Assembly (NCBI GenBank): GCA_026394055.1
Contig: JAPKYZ010000092.1
Location: 62,001 to 126,000, forward strand
Source of the DNA: Acidobacteriota bacterium
GTDB taxonomy: Bacteria > Acidobacteriota > Terriglobia > Bryobacterales > Bryobacteraceae
DNA: 64,000 nt
Direction of reading: 5' to 3'
Shown here: piece after piece, positions 54,374 through 63,987 of the stretch
How positions within the stretch are numbered: position 1 is the stretch's first letter
Layout of the letters: each line of letters opens with the position of its first letter
Notes under the pieces: generated by a model
What the model was told of the DNA's origin: nothing
Database searches by the model: none
The model's input: the letters and a program-made list of their open reading frames with translations, nothing else
Made by a program: the position numbers and the translations under genes

Positions 54374-55432
54374 CTATGGATTATAAGGGTAATATCCCGT
54401 CCGTGCACGAACCTTAGCCGTGGGGAAGCGCGGAACCTCGACGCGGATCTTGCGGAAGATCTTCGGTTTGACGTCGGTGTTGTCCGGCGTGTACCGCATG
54501 ATGTACTGCGTGGTGATCTCACCGGTGACGTTGGCCACCGACTTAAACAGGCTCTGCGCGATGGCGGACGCGTAGCCGCCGGTCCCAACCTTGAGCGCAT
54601 AATTGCCCTCATCTGAGGGGGTAGAAAGATATCCAGAAACGTCCTTGTATACCCCCTGAAGCGGGTATTCCACCTTGCCGCCCGTCTCCTCGGCCAGCTT
54701 GGTGAGATTCTTCTCACCCTCTGACCCGAAGCCGAACGCGGTGGTGGAGACGCCATAGATCGTCACCAGATTGCGCTGCGCCAATTCCAGCACTTCTTCA
54801 AGCGACTTCTTGCTCGCGTTGTCGTGACCATCACCCACCACCACGATGATGCGCCGCGGCTCCACCGGCTCGCCTTTCACAAGCGTGCGGCTGGTGCAGG
54901 CGATGTAGACCGCGTCGTAGAGCGCCGCGCCGCCGCCGGGCTTCATCTTGCGCACCTTCTCGAGCACCTTCTCGGCGTCGGTGGTGGTGTTGGCCAACAG
55001 CTCCGCATCACTTGAATACCCGATCAAGTAACCGGCATACTTCGGCTGCCCGGGCAGCAGGGTGAAGACCAACTCCTCCACCGCCTCCTGGAACTTCTTC
55101 CACTGGAGCCGGTTGGCGTTTGATTGATCCACCAGAAAGCCCACCACCACCGGCTGGCTTCGCTCGCGGGAAAAGTATTGGATCTTCTGGAGCTTATTCT
55201 CGTCGTAGATCTGGAAATCGGATACTTCCAAGTCACCCACAAACCGGCCCTTGTCATCGGTGACGGTGACGGGCACAATCACTTCGCTGACGCTGGCCGT
55301 CAGCGCATCGCTCTGTTTGCCTCGAGCCGCAGGCTTTTCCTGGGCCGTGGCCAACAAGGGCAGGGCAGTTCCGACTGCGGGAACCACTGCTGCTGCCGGT
55401 ACTACCGATGCCAGGAAATCACGTCGCTTCAT
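54374..55432 (-). CDS. VWFA-related exported protein (acidobacterial type)
   Basis: This 352-aa protein starts at ATG 55432 with AAGGA upstream; the N-terminus MKRRDFLASVVPAAAVVPA is a twin-arginine-like leader. A short Ig-like segment (EVIVPVTVTDDKGRFVGDLEVSDFQIYDE) is followed by a VWFA-like domain. The metal-binding motif reads VDQSN-A instead of D-x-S-x-S, so metal binding may be weak. GGGAALYDAVYIAC and RRIIVVVGDGHDNASKK are also typical, as is the final RKIRVEVPRFPTAKVRARTG. It belongs to the VWFA-related family expanded in Acidobacteria; function unknown, presumed protein binding in the periplasm. Confidence 0.88.
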   Translation of the reverse strand: MKRRDFLASVVPAAAVVPAVGTALPLLATAQEKPAARGKQSDALTASVSEVIVPVTVTDDKGRFVGDLEVSDFQIYDENKLQKIQYFSRERSQPVVVGFLVDQSNANRLQWKKFQEAVEELVFTLLPGQPKYAGYLIGYSSDAELLANTTTDAEKVLEKVRKMKPGGGAALYDAVYIACTSRTLVKGEPVEPRRIIVVVGDGHDNASKKSLEEVLELAQRNLVTIYGVSTTAFGFGSEGEKNLTKLAEETGGKVEYPLQGVYKDVSGYLSTPSDEGNYALKVGTGGYASAIAQSLFKSVANVTGEITTQYIMRYTPDNTDVKPKIFRKIRVEVPRFPTAKVRARTGYYPYNP

Positions 55433-55473
55433 AAAGTCCTTCATTGCGGGGCACATCAAGAGCCTGCACTCCG

Positions 55474-57612
55474 TCAACTACCACTGTGCCGGCCGGGCGC
55501 CAACCGCCTACGCCCCATTATAAGAGTCCCCAAGGTCAGCATTGTTCCGGCGAATGTCAGAAATCCGCCCAGCCACACTGAATTTGGAGAATATCGCAAT
55601 TCGACGTGGTGAAAGCCCCGTTCGAGTACAACACCGCGCACGACGCCATCCACCGTCAGCACGTCAGCCGCCTGACCGTCGATGCGGGCCTTCCAGCCAG
55701 GATAGTCGACGTCACCCAGCACCAGCAGACCCCGGCACGCCATGTTCGCCGCGATCCGCACCTCGCCCGAGTATTGCCGCAGCAACGCCGTCCGGTCGCC
55801 ATGGCAGGTCTCAAGCGGCAGTTCGCGGTCCATCACCGCGCCTTGGCTCAGGTCGAACCCCGGGTCGCGCAGCAGCCGATCCCGGTCGGCGGCGGACGCG
55901 GCGCGGAACGTCTGGTGCACGGTCCAGACGCGAGGCATGGGCTCATCCATCCGGTAGACGTTCAGCCCGCTGGCCCCTTGGAAGACCGCGGTCTGTTTGG
56001 GATCAAGCGGCGCCTTGCCCACCCAGTGCGTGACGCCCAGCAGCCGCCGGATCCGAGTCTCATGGAGCCCGGCGTCCAGGATATTGCTGGTCAGGCTGGC
56101 CAGATAGCCGCCATAGACGTCAACCCCCATCCAGTCGCCCAGGTTGTGCTTCACCAGGTTGTCGTCCACCATGATGCGGACCGGCTGCGGCTGCTGCCGG
56201 AGGTAGTCCGCCACTTCCTGGTGGTACGCCAGTTTCTTCAGATAAGGCGTCGGCGCCGGGTCGTACCGGTTCGGCCAGTAGTAGGCCGCCATCAGACTCA
56301 GTTCGAGAAAGCAGACCACGGCCATCGTTCGGGGCGCAAACGCCGCCGCGGCCATCACCAGCATCAGAACCGCCGTCATGATCGGCCGCTGGTCCGGAAC
56401 CGCGCTCATCCCATGGGTTAGCGCCCAGCCGGCGTAGAAGATCAAGATCAGCGCACCCGCCCCGGCCACCAGCCAGCGCCACACCGGAGTGGCCATCCGT
56501 GGCAAATCCGGCATGCCCAGCGCCGCCAGCGGAGCCAGCCCCAGACTGAAAACGACCACCGCCATCGAAGGGGACCGCGCCTTCTCCACCATCGGAACCA
56601 GGCTATAGAACAAGCCCTCCAGCCCGCCAAAGTGCGAAAGCGCGTAGACCAATCCGCCCAATGAAAGAGCCGCAAAATACGGTTGGGCCCGCCACGCCGC
56701 CGCCGCCATCAGCACGGCGGCCAAGCCCACAAAACTGCTCGTGTTAAAGTTTAAGCCTGGGATGATAATGCCAAGAATCGAAAGCGGTTGGAAGCCGTAC
56801 TGTTGGTGGATATAGTAGGGCACCACCTGTTTCCAGCCCACCGGCTCGGCCAAGCCCACCCAGCGCTTCGCCAAACGGCCATATTCCATCGCCGGAAGAA
56901 TCTGAAGTGCTGAAACCAGAGCCACTACCACGCCAAACAGCAACAAATACTTGAAGTTCTCAAGTTTCCGCCAGCTAAAGTAAAGCCATGAAATCCCCAC
57001 CGCAAGTGACACGAAAATAGGCACTTGGTGGTGTCCTGAAAGCCAGGCAATACCCAGAAAAAAGCCCGCCAGTGCCGCATTCGACCAGCTGTTTTTCCCT
57101 TCCACCGCACGCAGATGGAACATGAAAGTTAAAGGAGCCCAGATGGCTCCGTTCACCATCTGCGGCCAGTCCACGTTGCCCACATAGCCGCCGAACGAGA
57201 AGATCATCCCGCCCGTCAGCGAGCCCAGAAAGCCCGCCCCTCGATCCCGGCACAACAGGTACATGAACCAGGCCGCAAAAAAGTGGATCAGCACGTAGTA
57301 CCAATGCAGGACCCCCACCCGCAGCCAGCCACGCTTCAACGGCATCAGGAACAATAGCCAGTTCGGCGGATACGCCGTGCCCGGCTGCGTTTGCCCCACC
57401 AGCGGTTGGCCGCCCCACTCAAACGGAGCCCACAGCGGCAGCCGCCCGGCCTGCACTTCACCCGCCTGGAACTGGAACCAGGGCAGTACTTGATGGGCTA
57501 GATCTGGCGACTCCATCCAGGAATACTGGTTGGTGAGCACCAGCTTCCAATAGAAGGCAACCGTAATCAGGAAGATAGCAAGCACTGCTCGCTTGGGACC
57601 AATGTGGTGCAT
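55474..57612 (-). CDS. YfhO-like polytopic membrane protein
   Basis: This is a protein of about 712 aa. I chose ATG 57612 (MHHIGPKRAVLAIFLITVAFYW) because the longer in-frame extension overlaps the divergent FecR gene and has no coding character. About 12 transmembrane segments occupy residues ~8-460, including LPLWAPFEWGGQPLVGQTQPG, WSGHHQ-type loops and YGFQPLSILGIIIPG; a ~230-residue extracytoplasmic domain follows (DVDYPGWKARIDGQ), with a final C-terminal helix. This is the layout of YfhO-like proteins, which are GT-C-fold and have been linked to glycosylation of wall polymers or lipids. It ends 41 nt before the VWFA gene on the same strand. Confidence 0.82.
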   Translation of the reverse strand: MHHIGPKRAVLAIFLITVAFYWKLVLTNQYSWMESPDLAHQVLPWFQFQAGEVQAGRLPLWAPFEWGGQPLVGQTQPGTAYPPNWLLFLMPLKRGWLRVGVLHWYYVLIHFFAAWFMYLLCRDRGAGFLGSLTGGMIFSFGGYVGNVDWPQMVNGAIWAPLTFMFHLRAVEGKNSWSNAALAGFFLGIAWLSGHHQVPIFVSLAVGISWLYFSWRKLENFKYLLLFGVVVALVSALQILPAMEYGRLAKRWVGLAEPVGWKQVVPYYIHQQYGFQPLSILGIIIPGLNFNTSSFVGLAAVLMAAAAWRAQPYFAALSLGGLVYALSHFGGLEGLFYSLVPMVEKARSPSMAVVVFSLGLAPLAALGMPDLPRMATPVWRWLVAGAGALILIFYAGWALTHGMSAVPDQRPIMTAVLMLVMAAAAFAPRTMAVVCFLELSLMAAYYWPNRYDPAPTPYLKKLAYHQEVADYLRQQPQPVRIMVDDNLVKHNLGDWMGVDVYGGYLASLTSNILDAGLHETRIRRLLGVTHWVGKAPLDPKQTAVFQGASGLNVYRMDEPMPRVWTVHQTFRAASAADRDRLLRDPGFDLSQGAVMDRELPLETCHGDRTALLRQYSGEVRIAANMACRGLLVLGDVDYPGWKARIDGQAADVLTVDGVVRGVVLERGFHHVELRYSPNSVWLGGFLTFAGTMLTLGTLIMGRRRLAPGRHSGS

Positions 57613-57739
57613 TTCGGCCAGTCTCGGAAACCTCGATGATACCGAAAGCCCTTCGATCCGCGCGACTTTTCGATTGGCGACCAAAGTGCTCCTGTTGTGG
57701 CAGAATCGCCTGGCAGGATGGCGGGCGGGGAGATAAAAC

Positions 57740-60145
57740 ATGTTGCGCACACCCGTGAAGTTGAGCGTTGCGATGTGGATGGCCGGCGGCTTGGCGGCCC
57801 TGGCCCAGGACGATGTCGCCGGCCGCGGCGTCGCCCGGTTGAGCTTGCTGGCCGGAGATGTCTCCGTCCGGCGAGGAGACACCAGTGAATGGGTCGCGGG
57901 AGCGGCCAATGGACCCTTGTTGGCGGGCGACCGGTTGCTCTCAGGCGCCGGCTCACGCGCCGAGCTTCAGTTCGACTGGGCGACCCTGGTCCGCCTTTCC
58001 GCCAACACCGAAATCCGCTTAAGCGAAGTGGAGCAGAACCGGTATCTCGTTCAATTGGCGCGCGGGACCGTCACCACGGCCTCCATCCGGGATTCGAGCC
58101 TCGATGGAGAAATCAGTACGCCGAGCATCGCCATTCGCCCGGTCCGGCGAGGCGTCTACCGGGTCAGCGTTCGCGAAACCGACCAGGGTCCGGTGACCGA
58201 AGTCACCGTCCGGAGCGGGGAAGTCGAAGTCTATTCTCCCCGGGGTACCCAACGTCTCCGCCCCGGCCGTACATTGCTCGCCCGCGGCGAAGCCCGGGAC
58301 CCCGAATTCCAGCTGGTGGACGCGGCGCTCGAAGACGATTGGGACCGCTGGAATGAGCGGCGCAATCGCGAGCTGCTGAAATCCACCGCCTACGATTACG
58401 TCAGCCGTGACATCGCCGGGGCCGACGAGCTTGACGGCTACGGCAATTGGACCTACGCCGCACCCTATGGCTGGGTGTGGCAGCCCCGGGTGGCCATCGA
58501 TTGGGCACCGTATCGCCAGGGCCGCTGGAGCTGGGTGGATTGGTACGGCTGGACCTGGGTCAGCTATGACCCCTGGGGCTGGGCGCCCTACCACTATGGC
58601 CGCTGGTTCTGGAATGCCAACCGTTGGTGCTGGTGGCCGGGCGGTGCCCAGAGCCGTCACTTCTGGCGTCCCGCGCTGGTCAGCTTCGTCGGCTGGGGCG
58701 GCGGCGGCTTCAGCCTCGGCGTTGGTTTTGGGGGAGGCTGGGGCCGCGTGGGCTGGATTCCGCTGGCTCCGTACGAGACCTTCCATCCCTGGTATGGCTC
58801 GCGTTGGTATGGCCGGGGCAACAACACCACCATCATCAACAACATCAATGTCACCAACGTTTATCGGAACTCGCGCGTCAACAACGGGCTCACCATCGTC
58901 GAGGCGGACCACTTCGGCCGCGGGGGCGCCGTCCGTCATGTCGGCTCTGGCGGGGTGGATCTGGGCCGGGCATCGTCCGTGCAAGGTCCCTTGCCAGTAG
59001 TGCCGGACCGGAACTCGACGCGCTTCAGCGATCGGCCCTCCCGCACTGCGGAAACCGTCTCCGGGCGTGGAGCGGACAGCTTCTATTCACGCCGCGACGC
59101 GAGACCGGCCGAGCGCCTCTCCTTCGCCGACCAGCAGCGCGGTGTCGAGCAGATCGCGCGGGAAACCTTCCGTGAGCGCACCGGCCCCGTCGACCGTGGT
59201 GGTCTGGCGGGCCGTGGTGACCAGACGGCCCGCACGGCTGACGGCGCGGGTGTCGTAGCCCGCGGGCGTGATTCAGAAGTGCGGCGCGTGGGCGAGGCGG
59301 GTGAAGGTTGGCATCGTGTGGGCTCGGGTGGCGATGCCGGCGTATCGGCTCGTGGTCGCGACGAGATGTTGGGCGGCTCTAGCAGCGGTGCCAATAGCAG
59401 CGGTGCCAATAGAAACCGTGACACCTCCGGCTGGCGGCGTTTCGGTGAGCCTCGCAATGACGGTAATGCCGCCGGCGTTGCCGATGGTGGCGGCCGGTCG
59501 GGCCGAGGTGACAACGGCGGGCGGGTGTCGGAATCGTTCTCGAGCGGCGGCGGCTTCCGCGATTCAGGAGCGCGTGGCGGAGTTGACTCGGGTGGCTCCA
59601 GCCGCGGCGGGTCGATGGAGCGCGGCGGCTTTGCTGACCGCAGCACTGTGGACCGTACCGTGGACCGTACTGTGGATCGCAGCACCTTGGGCGATCGCGG
59701 CTCCTATAGTGACCGGGGCGGCTCGGTTGATCGCGGCGGCGGTGTCGACCGTAGTGCCGACCGCAGTGGCGGTGCGGACCGCAGTGGGTTCGGGGGCTCG
59801 ATGGACAGCGGGCGCTCCGGTGGGCGGGACCGCTCGGGCTTCGGTGACATGGGCCGCCGGTCCGATCCGGTCCAGGTGAACCCGCCGATGGTGCGGGAGC
59901 GAGCGCCAGACCGTGGCGGGTTCGGCGGTAGTATGGGCAGCAACGATGCAAACCGCGGCGGCTATTCGCGTGGTGATTCGCGCCCGCAGATGAGCGCGCC
60001 CCGTTCCGAAGCGCCACGCTCAGAACGCAGCGGACCCTCGGGTGGTGGCAATGCGGGGGGCAGCAGCCGGAGTGGTGGTGATGGTGGTGGACGCTCCGGT
60101 GGTGGCGGCGGTAATCATGGTGGAGGCGGGCGGCGCGGCAATTGA
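57740..60145 (+). CDS. FecR-domain and DUF6600-like protein with long low-complexity tail
   Basis: This is an 801-aa exported protein. ATG 57740 has GGGGAG upstream. A signal peptide (residues 1-22, AMWMAGGLAALAQ) leads to a FecR domain (~33-150: LLAGDVSVRRGDTSEW, GSRAELQFDWATLVRLSANTEIRL). The next ~200 residues are Trp/Tyr-rich with YGWVWQPRVAIDWAPYRQG and WGWAPYHYGRW repeats, typical of DUF6600-like proteins. From residue ~390 to the end the sequence is Gly/Ser/Arg/Asp-rich and probably disordered, including tandem STVDRTVDRTVDRS and duplicated SSGANSSGAN (15-bp repeat at 59381-59410). No sigma factor is adjacent, so classical Fec signalling is unlikely. Probably a cell-surface protein. 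Confidence 0.88.
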   Translation: MLRTPVKLSVAMWMAGGLAALAQDDVAGRGVARLSLLAGDVSVRRGDTSEWVAGAANGPLLAGDRLLSGAGSRAELQFDWATLVRLSANTEIRLSEVEQNRYLVQLARGTVTTASIRDSSLDGEISTPSIAIRPVRRGVYRVSVRETDQGPVTEVTVRSGEVEVYSPRGTQRLRPGRTLLARGEARDPEFQLVDAALEDDWDRWNERRNRELLKSTAYDYVSRDIAGADELDGYGNWTYAAPYGWVWQPRVAIDWAPYRQGRWSWVDWYGWTWVSYDPWGWAPYHYGRWFWNANRWCWWPGGAQSRHFWRPALVSFVGWGGGGFSLGVGFGGGWGRVGWIPLAPYETFHPWYGSRWYGRGNNTTIINNINVTNVYRNSRVNNGLTIVEADHFGRGGAVRHVGSGGVDLGRASSVQGPLPVVPDRNSTRFSDRPSRTAETVSGRGADSFYSRRDARPAERLSFADQQRGVEQIARETFRERTGPVDRGGLAGRGDQTARTADGAGVVARGRDSEVRRVGEAGEGWHRVGSGGDAGVSARGRDEMLGGSSSGANSSGANRNRDTSGWRRFGEPRNDGNAAGVADGGGRSGRGDNGGRVSESFSSGGGFRDSGARGGVDSGGSSRGGSMERGGFADRSTVDRTVDRTVDRSTLGDRGSYSDRGGSVDRGGGVDRSADRSGGADRSGFGGSMDSGRSGGRDRSGFGDMGRRSDPVQVNPPMVRERAPDRGGFGGSMGSNDANRGGYSRGDSRPQMSAPRSEAPRSERSGPSGGGNAGGSSRSGGDGGGRSGGGGGNHGGGGRRGN

Positions 60146-60376
60146 GGACGGCTTGCCGTGGCCTCTTTACTATTTGGCATAGTCGCCCGGGAAGGCGCGC
60201 CGTGGCGGCTCACCTTCAGTTCTGCCCCCACCTGAACTCTGGTGGACTCGCCCGAGCGTAGCAATGCGCGGGCCTCCGCCTTGACCAAACCCCGAAATGC
60301 GGCCCGTAGTCCTGGGGACCCGGTGGTACCGGTCTTTCCCTACACTGCGCGACAAGTCGCGGACCCCATTCCCCGG

Positions 60377-63022
60377 CTACTCGTCTTTGAGGGCGCTCAC
60401 CGGGTTCACTCCAGCTGCCCGCCGCGCCGGCAGATATGCCGCTACGCAACTGATCACCATCACCCCAGCAAGCGCGCCGGCGTAGGTCGCCAGATGCCTC
60501 GGTCCAACGTCGAACAGGAACGCGCTAAATAGACCCGCGCCGCTCCACGCCGCGACCAGGCCGATCCCCGCTCCAACCAGTGCCAGCTTCATCCCCGAGC
60601 CGATAACAGCCCGAACTACCTCGCCTGCCTGCGCGCCCAACGCCATACGCACGCCGATCTCCCTGGTGCGTTGGGCCACCGAAAACGCCAGCACCCCGTA
60701 CATGCCCAGCAATGCCAGCAACGCCGCAAGACCGGCAAGTCCCACGATGAAGTACGTCCGAAACCGCGGGATCGCCACCGAGAGCCCGATTGCTTCTTCC
60801 AGAATCAATGTTCGGCTGACCGGCAGCGGCGATACAGCGGCCACCACCTCCTTCGCCCGCTGCAAGACCTGCGCCGGGTTCCCGCGGAATCGCAGGACCC
60901 ATTCGTTAATCTCGCGGTCGGCCTGCGTCGCGGGCAGATGGATCGTCGGCTCGATCTGCGCCGCAAGTCCCTTGTGCCGGATGTCGCCCGCGATTCCAAC
61001 CACCTCAACCCAAGCGTTCGGATCGTCCCCGGTCCTGAAACGCTGCCCAATTGCATTCCCGTCCGGCCAAAATTTCCGCGCCAGTGTCTGATTCACGACT
61101 GCGATGCGCGGGCCTTTTCGGGTGTCGCCCGGCTTGAAGCCGCGTCCCGTGATAATCGGCACACCCATCACTTCGAAGTAATTGTCCTGCCCAATCGAAA
61201 GGATGGCGTTGATCTGTTTGTCCTCCCCGTTGTGATCCAGATAGACATTCGCCCCCGCGCTAAGGCCCGACAGCGGAAGATGATTCATTGCCGTTGCTCT
61301 CACACCCGGAATCTGCTCGAGTCGCGCTCGCATCGTCTCACTGAACTCATCACGGTTTCGATAGGTATCCCGGGTCGGATTGACCCACATCGCGGCCAGA
61401 CCCTCGGTCTCGAAACCGCGTTCGACCGACATCAGCCGCCAATAGCTGCCGCCAAGCAGTCCGGCACCCGTGAGGAGCACAAATGCCAGCGCCACCTCTG
61501 CCACCGCCAGCGTCGCACGCACCCGGTTCGCCGTCCGGCCGGAAGTCGTACTCCGTCCCGATGAGCGCATCGCATCCTGTGGGTCGGTGCGCGCGGCGAG
61601 CAGCGCCGGGAGTGGACCCACGAGCAAGGCCGTCGCGATCGTCAGTCCCAGTCCGCAGGCCAGGACTCCCCAACTGACGGCAACCGAATCGAGCCGAGGC
61701 AGGGTCGGCGGCAACAGGTGCAGCAGCACGGAAAGCCCGCCCCACGCCAGCGCGATTGCGCCCACTCCGCCCACTCCCGCCAGTAAGGCGCTCTCGACAA
61801 ATACGCTCCGCACCAGCCTGCTCCTGCTCGCGCCGAGGGCTGCCCGAACCGCCATTTCCCGCTGCCGTTTCAACCCAAGTGCGGTCAGCATATTCGCGAT
61901 GTTGACTGTCGCCACAACCAACACCAGCGCCACACTCACCAGCAGAAACCACATCGTTGCCCGTACATCGCCCACCGCCGAATCCAGCAGGCTCTTCGCT
62001 TTTACTCCGGTATCGCGCGCTCCATTCAACCCGGATTCCACGATTCCTGCGTGTACGGTGGCAAGCCGCTCGGTCGCGGCGGCAATCGTTGACCCTTTCC
62101 TGACGCGTCCGATCACGAGTGCATTTCTGTTCCCAGCCCGGACCTCCGCCGACAGCGGTGTCCATAACTGTGGTGGTCCGCCGGGCAGCATCAGACTCTG
62201 GCTCTCGGATGTTTGAACGTTGAACCTCGCCGGCATCACGCCAATTACGACGTGCGGGCGTCCGCCCAGAACGAGCTGGGTTCCCAGCACCTGGTCGTTG
62301 CCTCCGAGGCGATTCCGCCAGAAGCCTTCGCTCAAAACGACCACGGCGGATCCACCGGCCGCATCGTCAGCCGGTGCTAGACGCCGGCCGAGTACCGGCA
62401 GTACGCCTAGAGCCTCGAATACTCCTGATGTCGCCTCCTGACCTCGAATCACTTCCGCTCCGGCGTTCGCCTGCAACACGAAAGACGAATCGACATACGC
62501 GCCCAGTGACTCGAATCCGGTGTCCGCGTTTTGCCACTCAAACAATACCGGTGCCTTCGGGTCCATCAGATCCGAGCCCGTCCGCACGAACTTTTTCGCC
62601 GAGGTCTGCCAGATCCGCGCCAGCCGCTCCGGTTCCGGGTAAGGCAGCGGCCGCAGCAGTACGCTTTCCACCACGCTGTAAACCGCCGTTGTCGCCCCGA
62701 TTGCCAACGCGATCATCGACACGACTGTCAGGGCTATCCCGGGACTCTTCGCCAGCGATCGAATTGTGTGCCGTACGTCCTGGCCCAGATCCTCGACAAA
62801 TCTTACGCGGCGCATATCGCGGCATTCCTCCTTGGCGACATCGATCGAGCCAAACTGGCGCTTCGCCTCAAGGCGAGCCTCGGTTGGGTCCATTCCATTC
62901 GCGAGCAACTGCTTGACTAATTGGCTGACGTGGATCTCAATCTCGCGGTCCAGCTCGCTCTCGCGCTTGCCGCGCCAGAGCAGGGATTTCAGCCGATTTC
63001 CGAGGATTCGAATTCGACGCAT
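60377..63022 (-). CDS. ADOP-type ABC permease (MacB/FtsX duplication)
   Basis: This 881-aa protein starts at ATG 63022, one base after the PadR stop. The N-terminal ~80 residues are the permease prefix domain (LDREIEIHVSQLVKQLL ... AKEECRDMRRVRFVEDLGQDVRHT). Two MacB-periplasmic-core plus FtsX units follow: first VSMIALAIGATTAVYSVVESVLLRPLPYPEPERL, second from AVAEVALAFVLLTGAGLLGGSYWRL. The final FtsX helices read LALLGMYGVLAFSVAQRTREIGVRMALGA. These acidobacterial duplicated orphan permeases usually lack a linked ATPase gene, as here. They are regulated by an adjacent PadR repressor. Probable role: efflux or lipid/peptide export; substrate unknown. Confidence 0.93.
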   Translation of the reverse strand: MRRIRILGNRLKSLLWRGKRESELDREIEIHVSQLVKQLLANGMDPTEARLEAKRQFGSIDVAKEECRDMRRVRFVEDLGQDVRHTIRSLAKSPGIALTVVSMIALAIGATTAVYSVVESVLLRPLPYPEPERLARIWQTSAKKFVRTGSDLMDPKAPVLFEWQNADTGFESLGAYVDSSFVLQANAGAEVIRGQEATSGVFEALGVLPVLGRRLAPADDAAGGSAVVVLSEGFWRNRLGGNDQVLGTQLVLGGRPHVVIGVMPARFNVQTSESQSLMLPGGPPQLWTPLSAEVRAGNRNALVIGRVRKGSTIAAATERLATVHAGIVESGLNGARDTGVKAKSLLDSAVGDVRATMWFLLVSVALVLVVATVNIANMLTALGLKRQREMAVRAALGASRSRLVRSVFVESALLAGVGGVGAIALAWGGLSVLLHLLPPTLPRLDSVAVSWGVLACGLGLTIATALLVGPLPALLAARTDPQDAMRSSGRSTTSGRTANRVRATLAVAEVALAFVLLTGAGLLGGSYWRLMSVERGFETEGLAAMWVNPTRDTYRNRDEFSETMRARLEQIPGVRATAMNHLPLSGLSAGANVYLDHNGEDKQINAILSIGQDNYFEVMGVPIITGRGFKPGDTRKGPRIAVVNQTLARKFWPDGNAIGQRFRTGDDPNAWVEVVGIAGDIRHKGLAAQIEPTIHLPATQADREINEWVLRFRGNPAQVLQRAKEVVAAVSPLPVSRTLILEEAIGLSVAIPRFRTYFIVGLAGLAALLALLGMYGVLAFSVAQRTREIGVRMALGAQAGEVVRAVIGSGMKLALVGAGIGLVAAWSGAGLFSAFLFDVGPRHLATYAGALAGVMVISCVAAYLPARRAAGVNPVSALKDE

Positions 63023-63023
63023 G

Positions 63024-63353
63024 CTAGGCACTCGCAATCAGGAGTTCAACCGCCGACGAAAGCCGCTTCCAGCTGTGCAACTCCCGTTCCAGTTGCTTCT
63101 TGCCTTCCCTCGTCAAGGCATAAAGCTTCGCCGGCCGGCCCAGGTCGGAGTCCTTCCATGTTGCGGTGAGCCACCCCTGTTGCTCCAGGCGGTGGAGCGC
63201 GGGGTACAAAGATCCTTGCCCTACAGACAGGACCTCGCCGGAAAGCACTTGGATCTTTTTGGCAATACCCCAGCCATGGAGCGGCTCTTGCCAAATAGTC
63301 TGGAGAATCAGTAGATCCAGCGTTCCCTGGAGCAGGTCGGACGGCTTGGGCAT
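63024..63353 (-). CDS. PadR family transcriptional repressor
   Basis: This 109-aa protein has a winged helix-turn-helix fold. The PadR pattern is complete: LLQGTLDLLILQTIWQEPLHGWGIAKKIQ, then VGQGSLYPALHRLEQQGWLTATWKDSDLGRPAKLYALTREGKKQL. It almost certainly represses its own operon with the ADOP permease gene, whose start lies one base after its stop. Ligand unknown, often a hydrophobic drug or phenolic compound in the family. Candidate operator repeats lie just upstream at 63363-63398. Confidence 0.94.
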   Translation of the reverse strand: MPKPSDLLQGTLDLLILQTIWQEPLHGWGIAKKIQVLSGEVLSVGQGSLYPALHRLEQQGWLTATWKDSDLGRPAKLYALTREGKKQLERELHSWKRLSSAVELLIASA

Positions 63354-63362
63354 TGCGACACC

Positions 63363-63398
63363 TCGACAATCAACAAAGATACCTCGACTATCGACAAT
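63363..63398. promoter_or_regulatory. Candidate PadR operator: three TCGACWAT repeats
   Basis: TCGACAAT (63363-63370), TCGACTAT (63384-63391) and TCGACAAT (63391-63398) lie within 45 nt of the PadR start codon, each read in the same direction on the plus strand. Repeated spacing next to a PadR gene suggests the operator. Confidence 0.45.
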
Positions 63399-63576
63399 CG
63401 GTCAAGCGGGTGCCAAGATCCGCACTGACGGCGCTATGCCAGATAATCTTGAAAGCGACAGCGTCTTTGGATGGGGTACCAATGTCCCGCAACATAATGT
63501 GTGTTATCGGCACTGTCCTGCCGAGCCGTACCGCCCACTTGCACCAGACCAGACTGATTTGGAATCCTAGAAGTCG

Positions 63577-63987
63577 ATGTCTCAAACCACTGCCCTGGAC
63601 CCGCAAGCTATCCGCACGAAGAACGGACTCTCCCCGGTGCCTGCCGCCTCTGAAGGTCTCTCGCGCAATCGCGTCCCCAATGGAACCTTTGGCTTCACCA
63701 GCGCACCCGGCGAGCCCGACGGCGGCCTGTACAGCAAACAGATCTTCCAATCATTTGAGATTCACAAATTGGCCGACGGCTCCATCCAGATCCTCGGCTA
63801 TGTCACCGCCCAGGAGGCGGAGATGTTCCACGGCGGCCTGCAGACGCTGGATGTCCACATGTACCCGGCCGTTCGGGAGGCCGCCGACACACTGATCTCG
63901 CTCCCCTGGGCCCGCATCCGCCGTTCCCTCCCCGTCAGCCGCATCGACGGCAACTACCTGCCGGTCACCATCGCTCCCCTCCCATGA
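63577..63987 (+). CDS. Hypothetical protein
   Basis: This 136-aa soluble protein has no signal peptide, and I recognise no named domain. The N-terminal ~50 residues are polar and probably flexible; the core FQSFEIHKLADGSIQILGYVTAQEAEMFHGG and DVHMYPAVREAADTLISLP looks folded, perhaps alpha/beta. The ribosome site is weak. Its stop overlaps the ATG of a following gene (ATGA), so it opens an operon that continues past the window. The 223 nt before it contain the PadR promoter on the other strand. Confidence 0.65.
   Translation: MSQTTALDPQAIRTKNGLSPVPAASEGLSRNRVPNGTFGFTSAPGEPDGGLYSKQIFQSFEIHKLADGSIQILGYVTAQEAEMFHGGLQTLDVHMYPAVREAADTLISLPWARIRRSLPVSRIDGNYLPVTIAPLP

Noticed and set aside
55474-57909. 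Longer 811-aa version of the YfhO-like protein
   Set aside because: The extra ~99 N-terminal residues overlap the divergent FecR gene and are Arg/Pro-rich without membrane character; ATG 57612 gives a normal start.
57740-60145. FecR as part of an ECF sigma/anti-sigma/TonB system
   Set aside because: No sigma factor gene is adjacent, the FecR domain sits after a signal peptide in a long structural protein, and the Oar-type receptors are 20 kb or more away.
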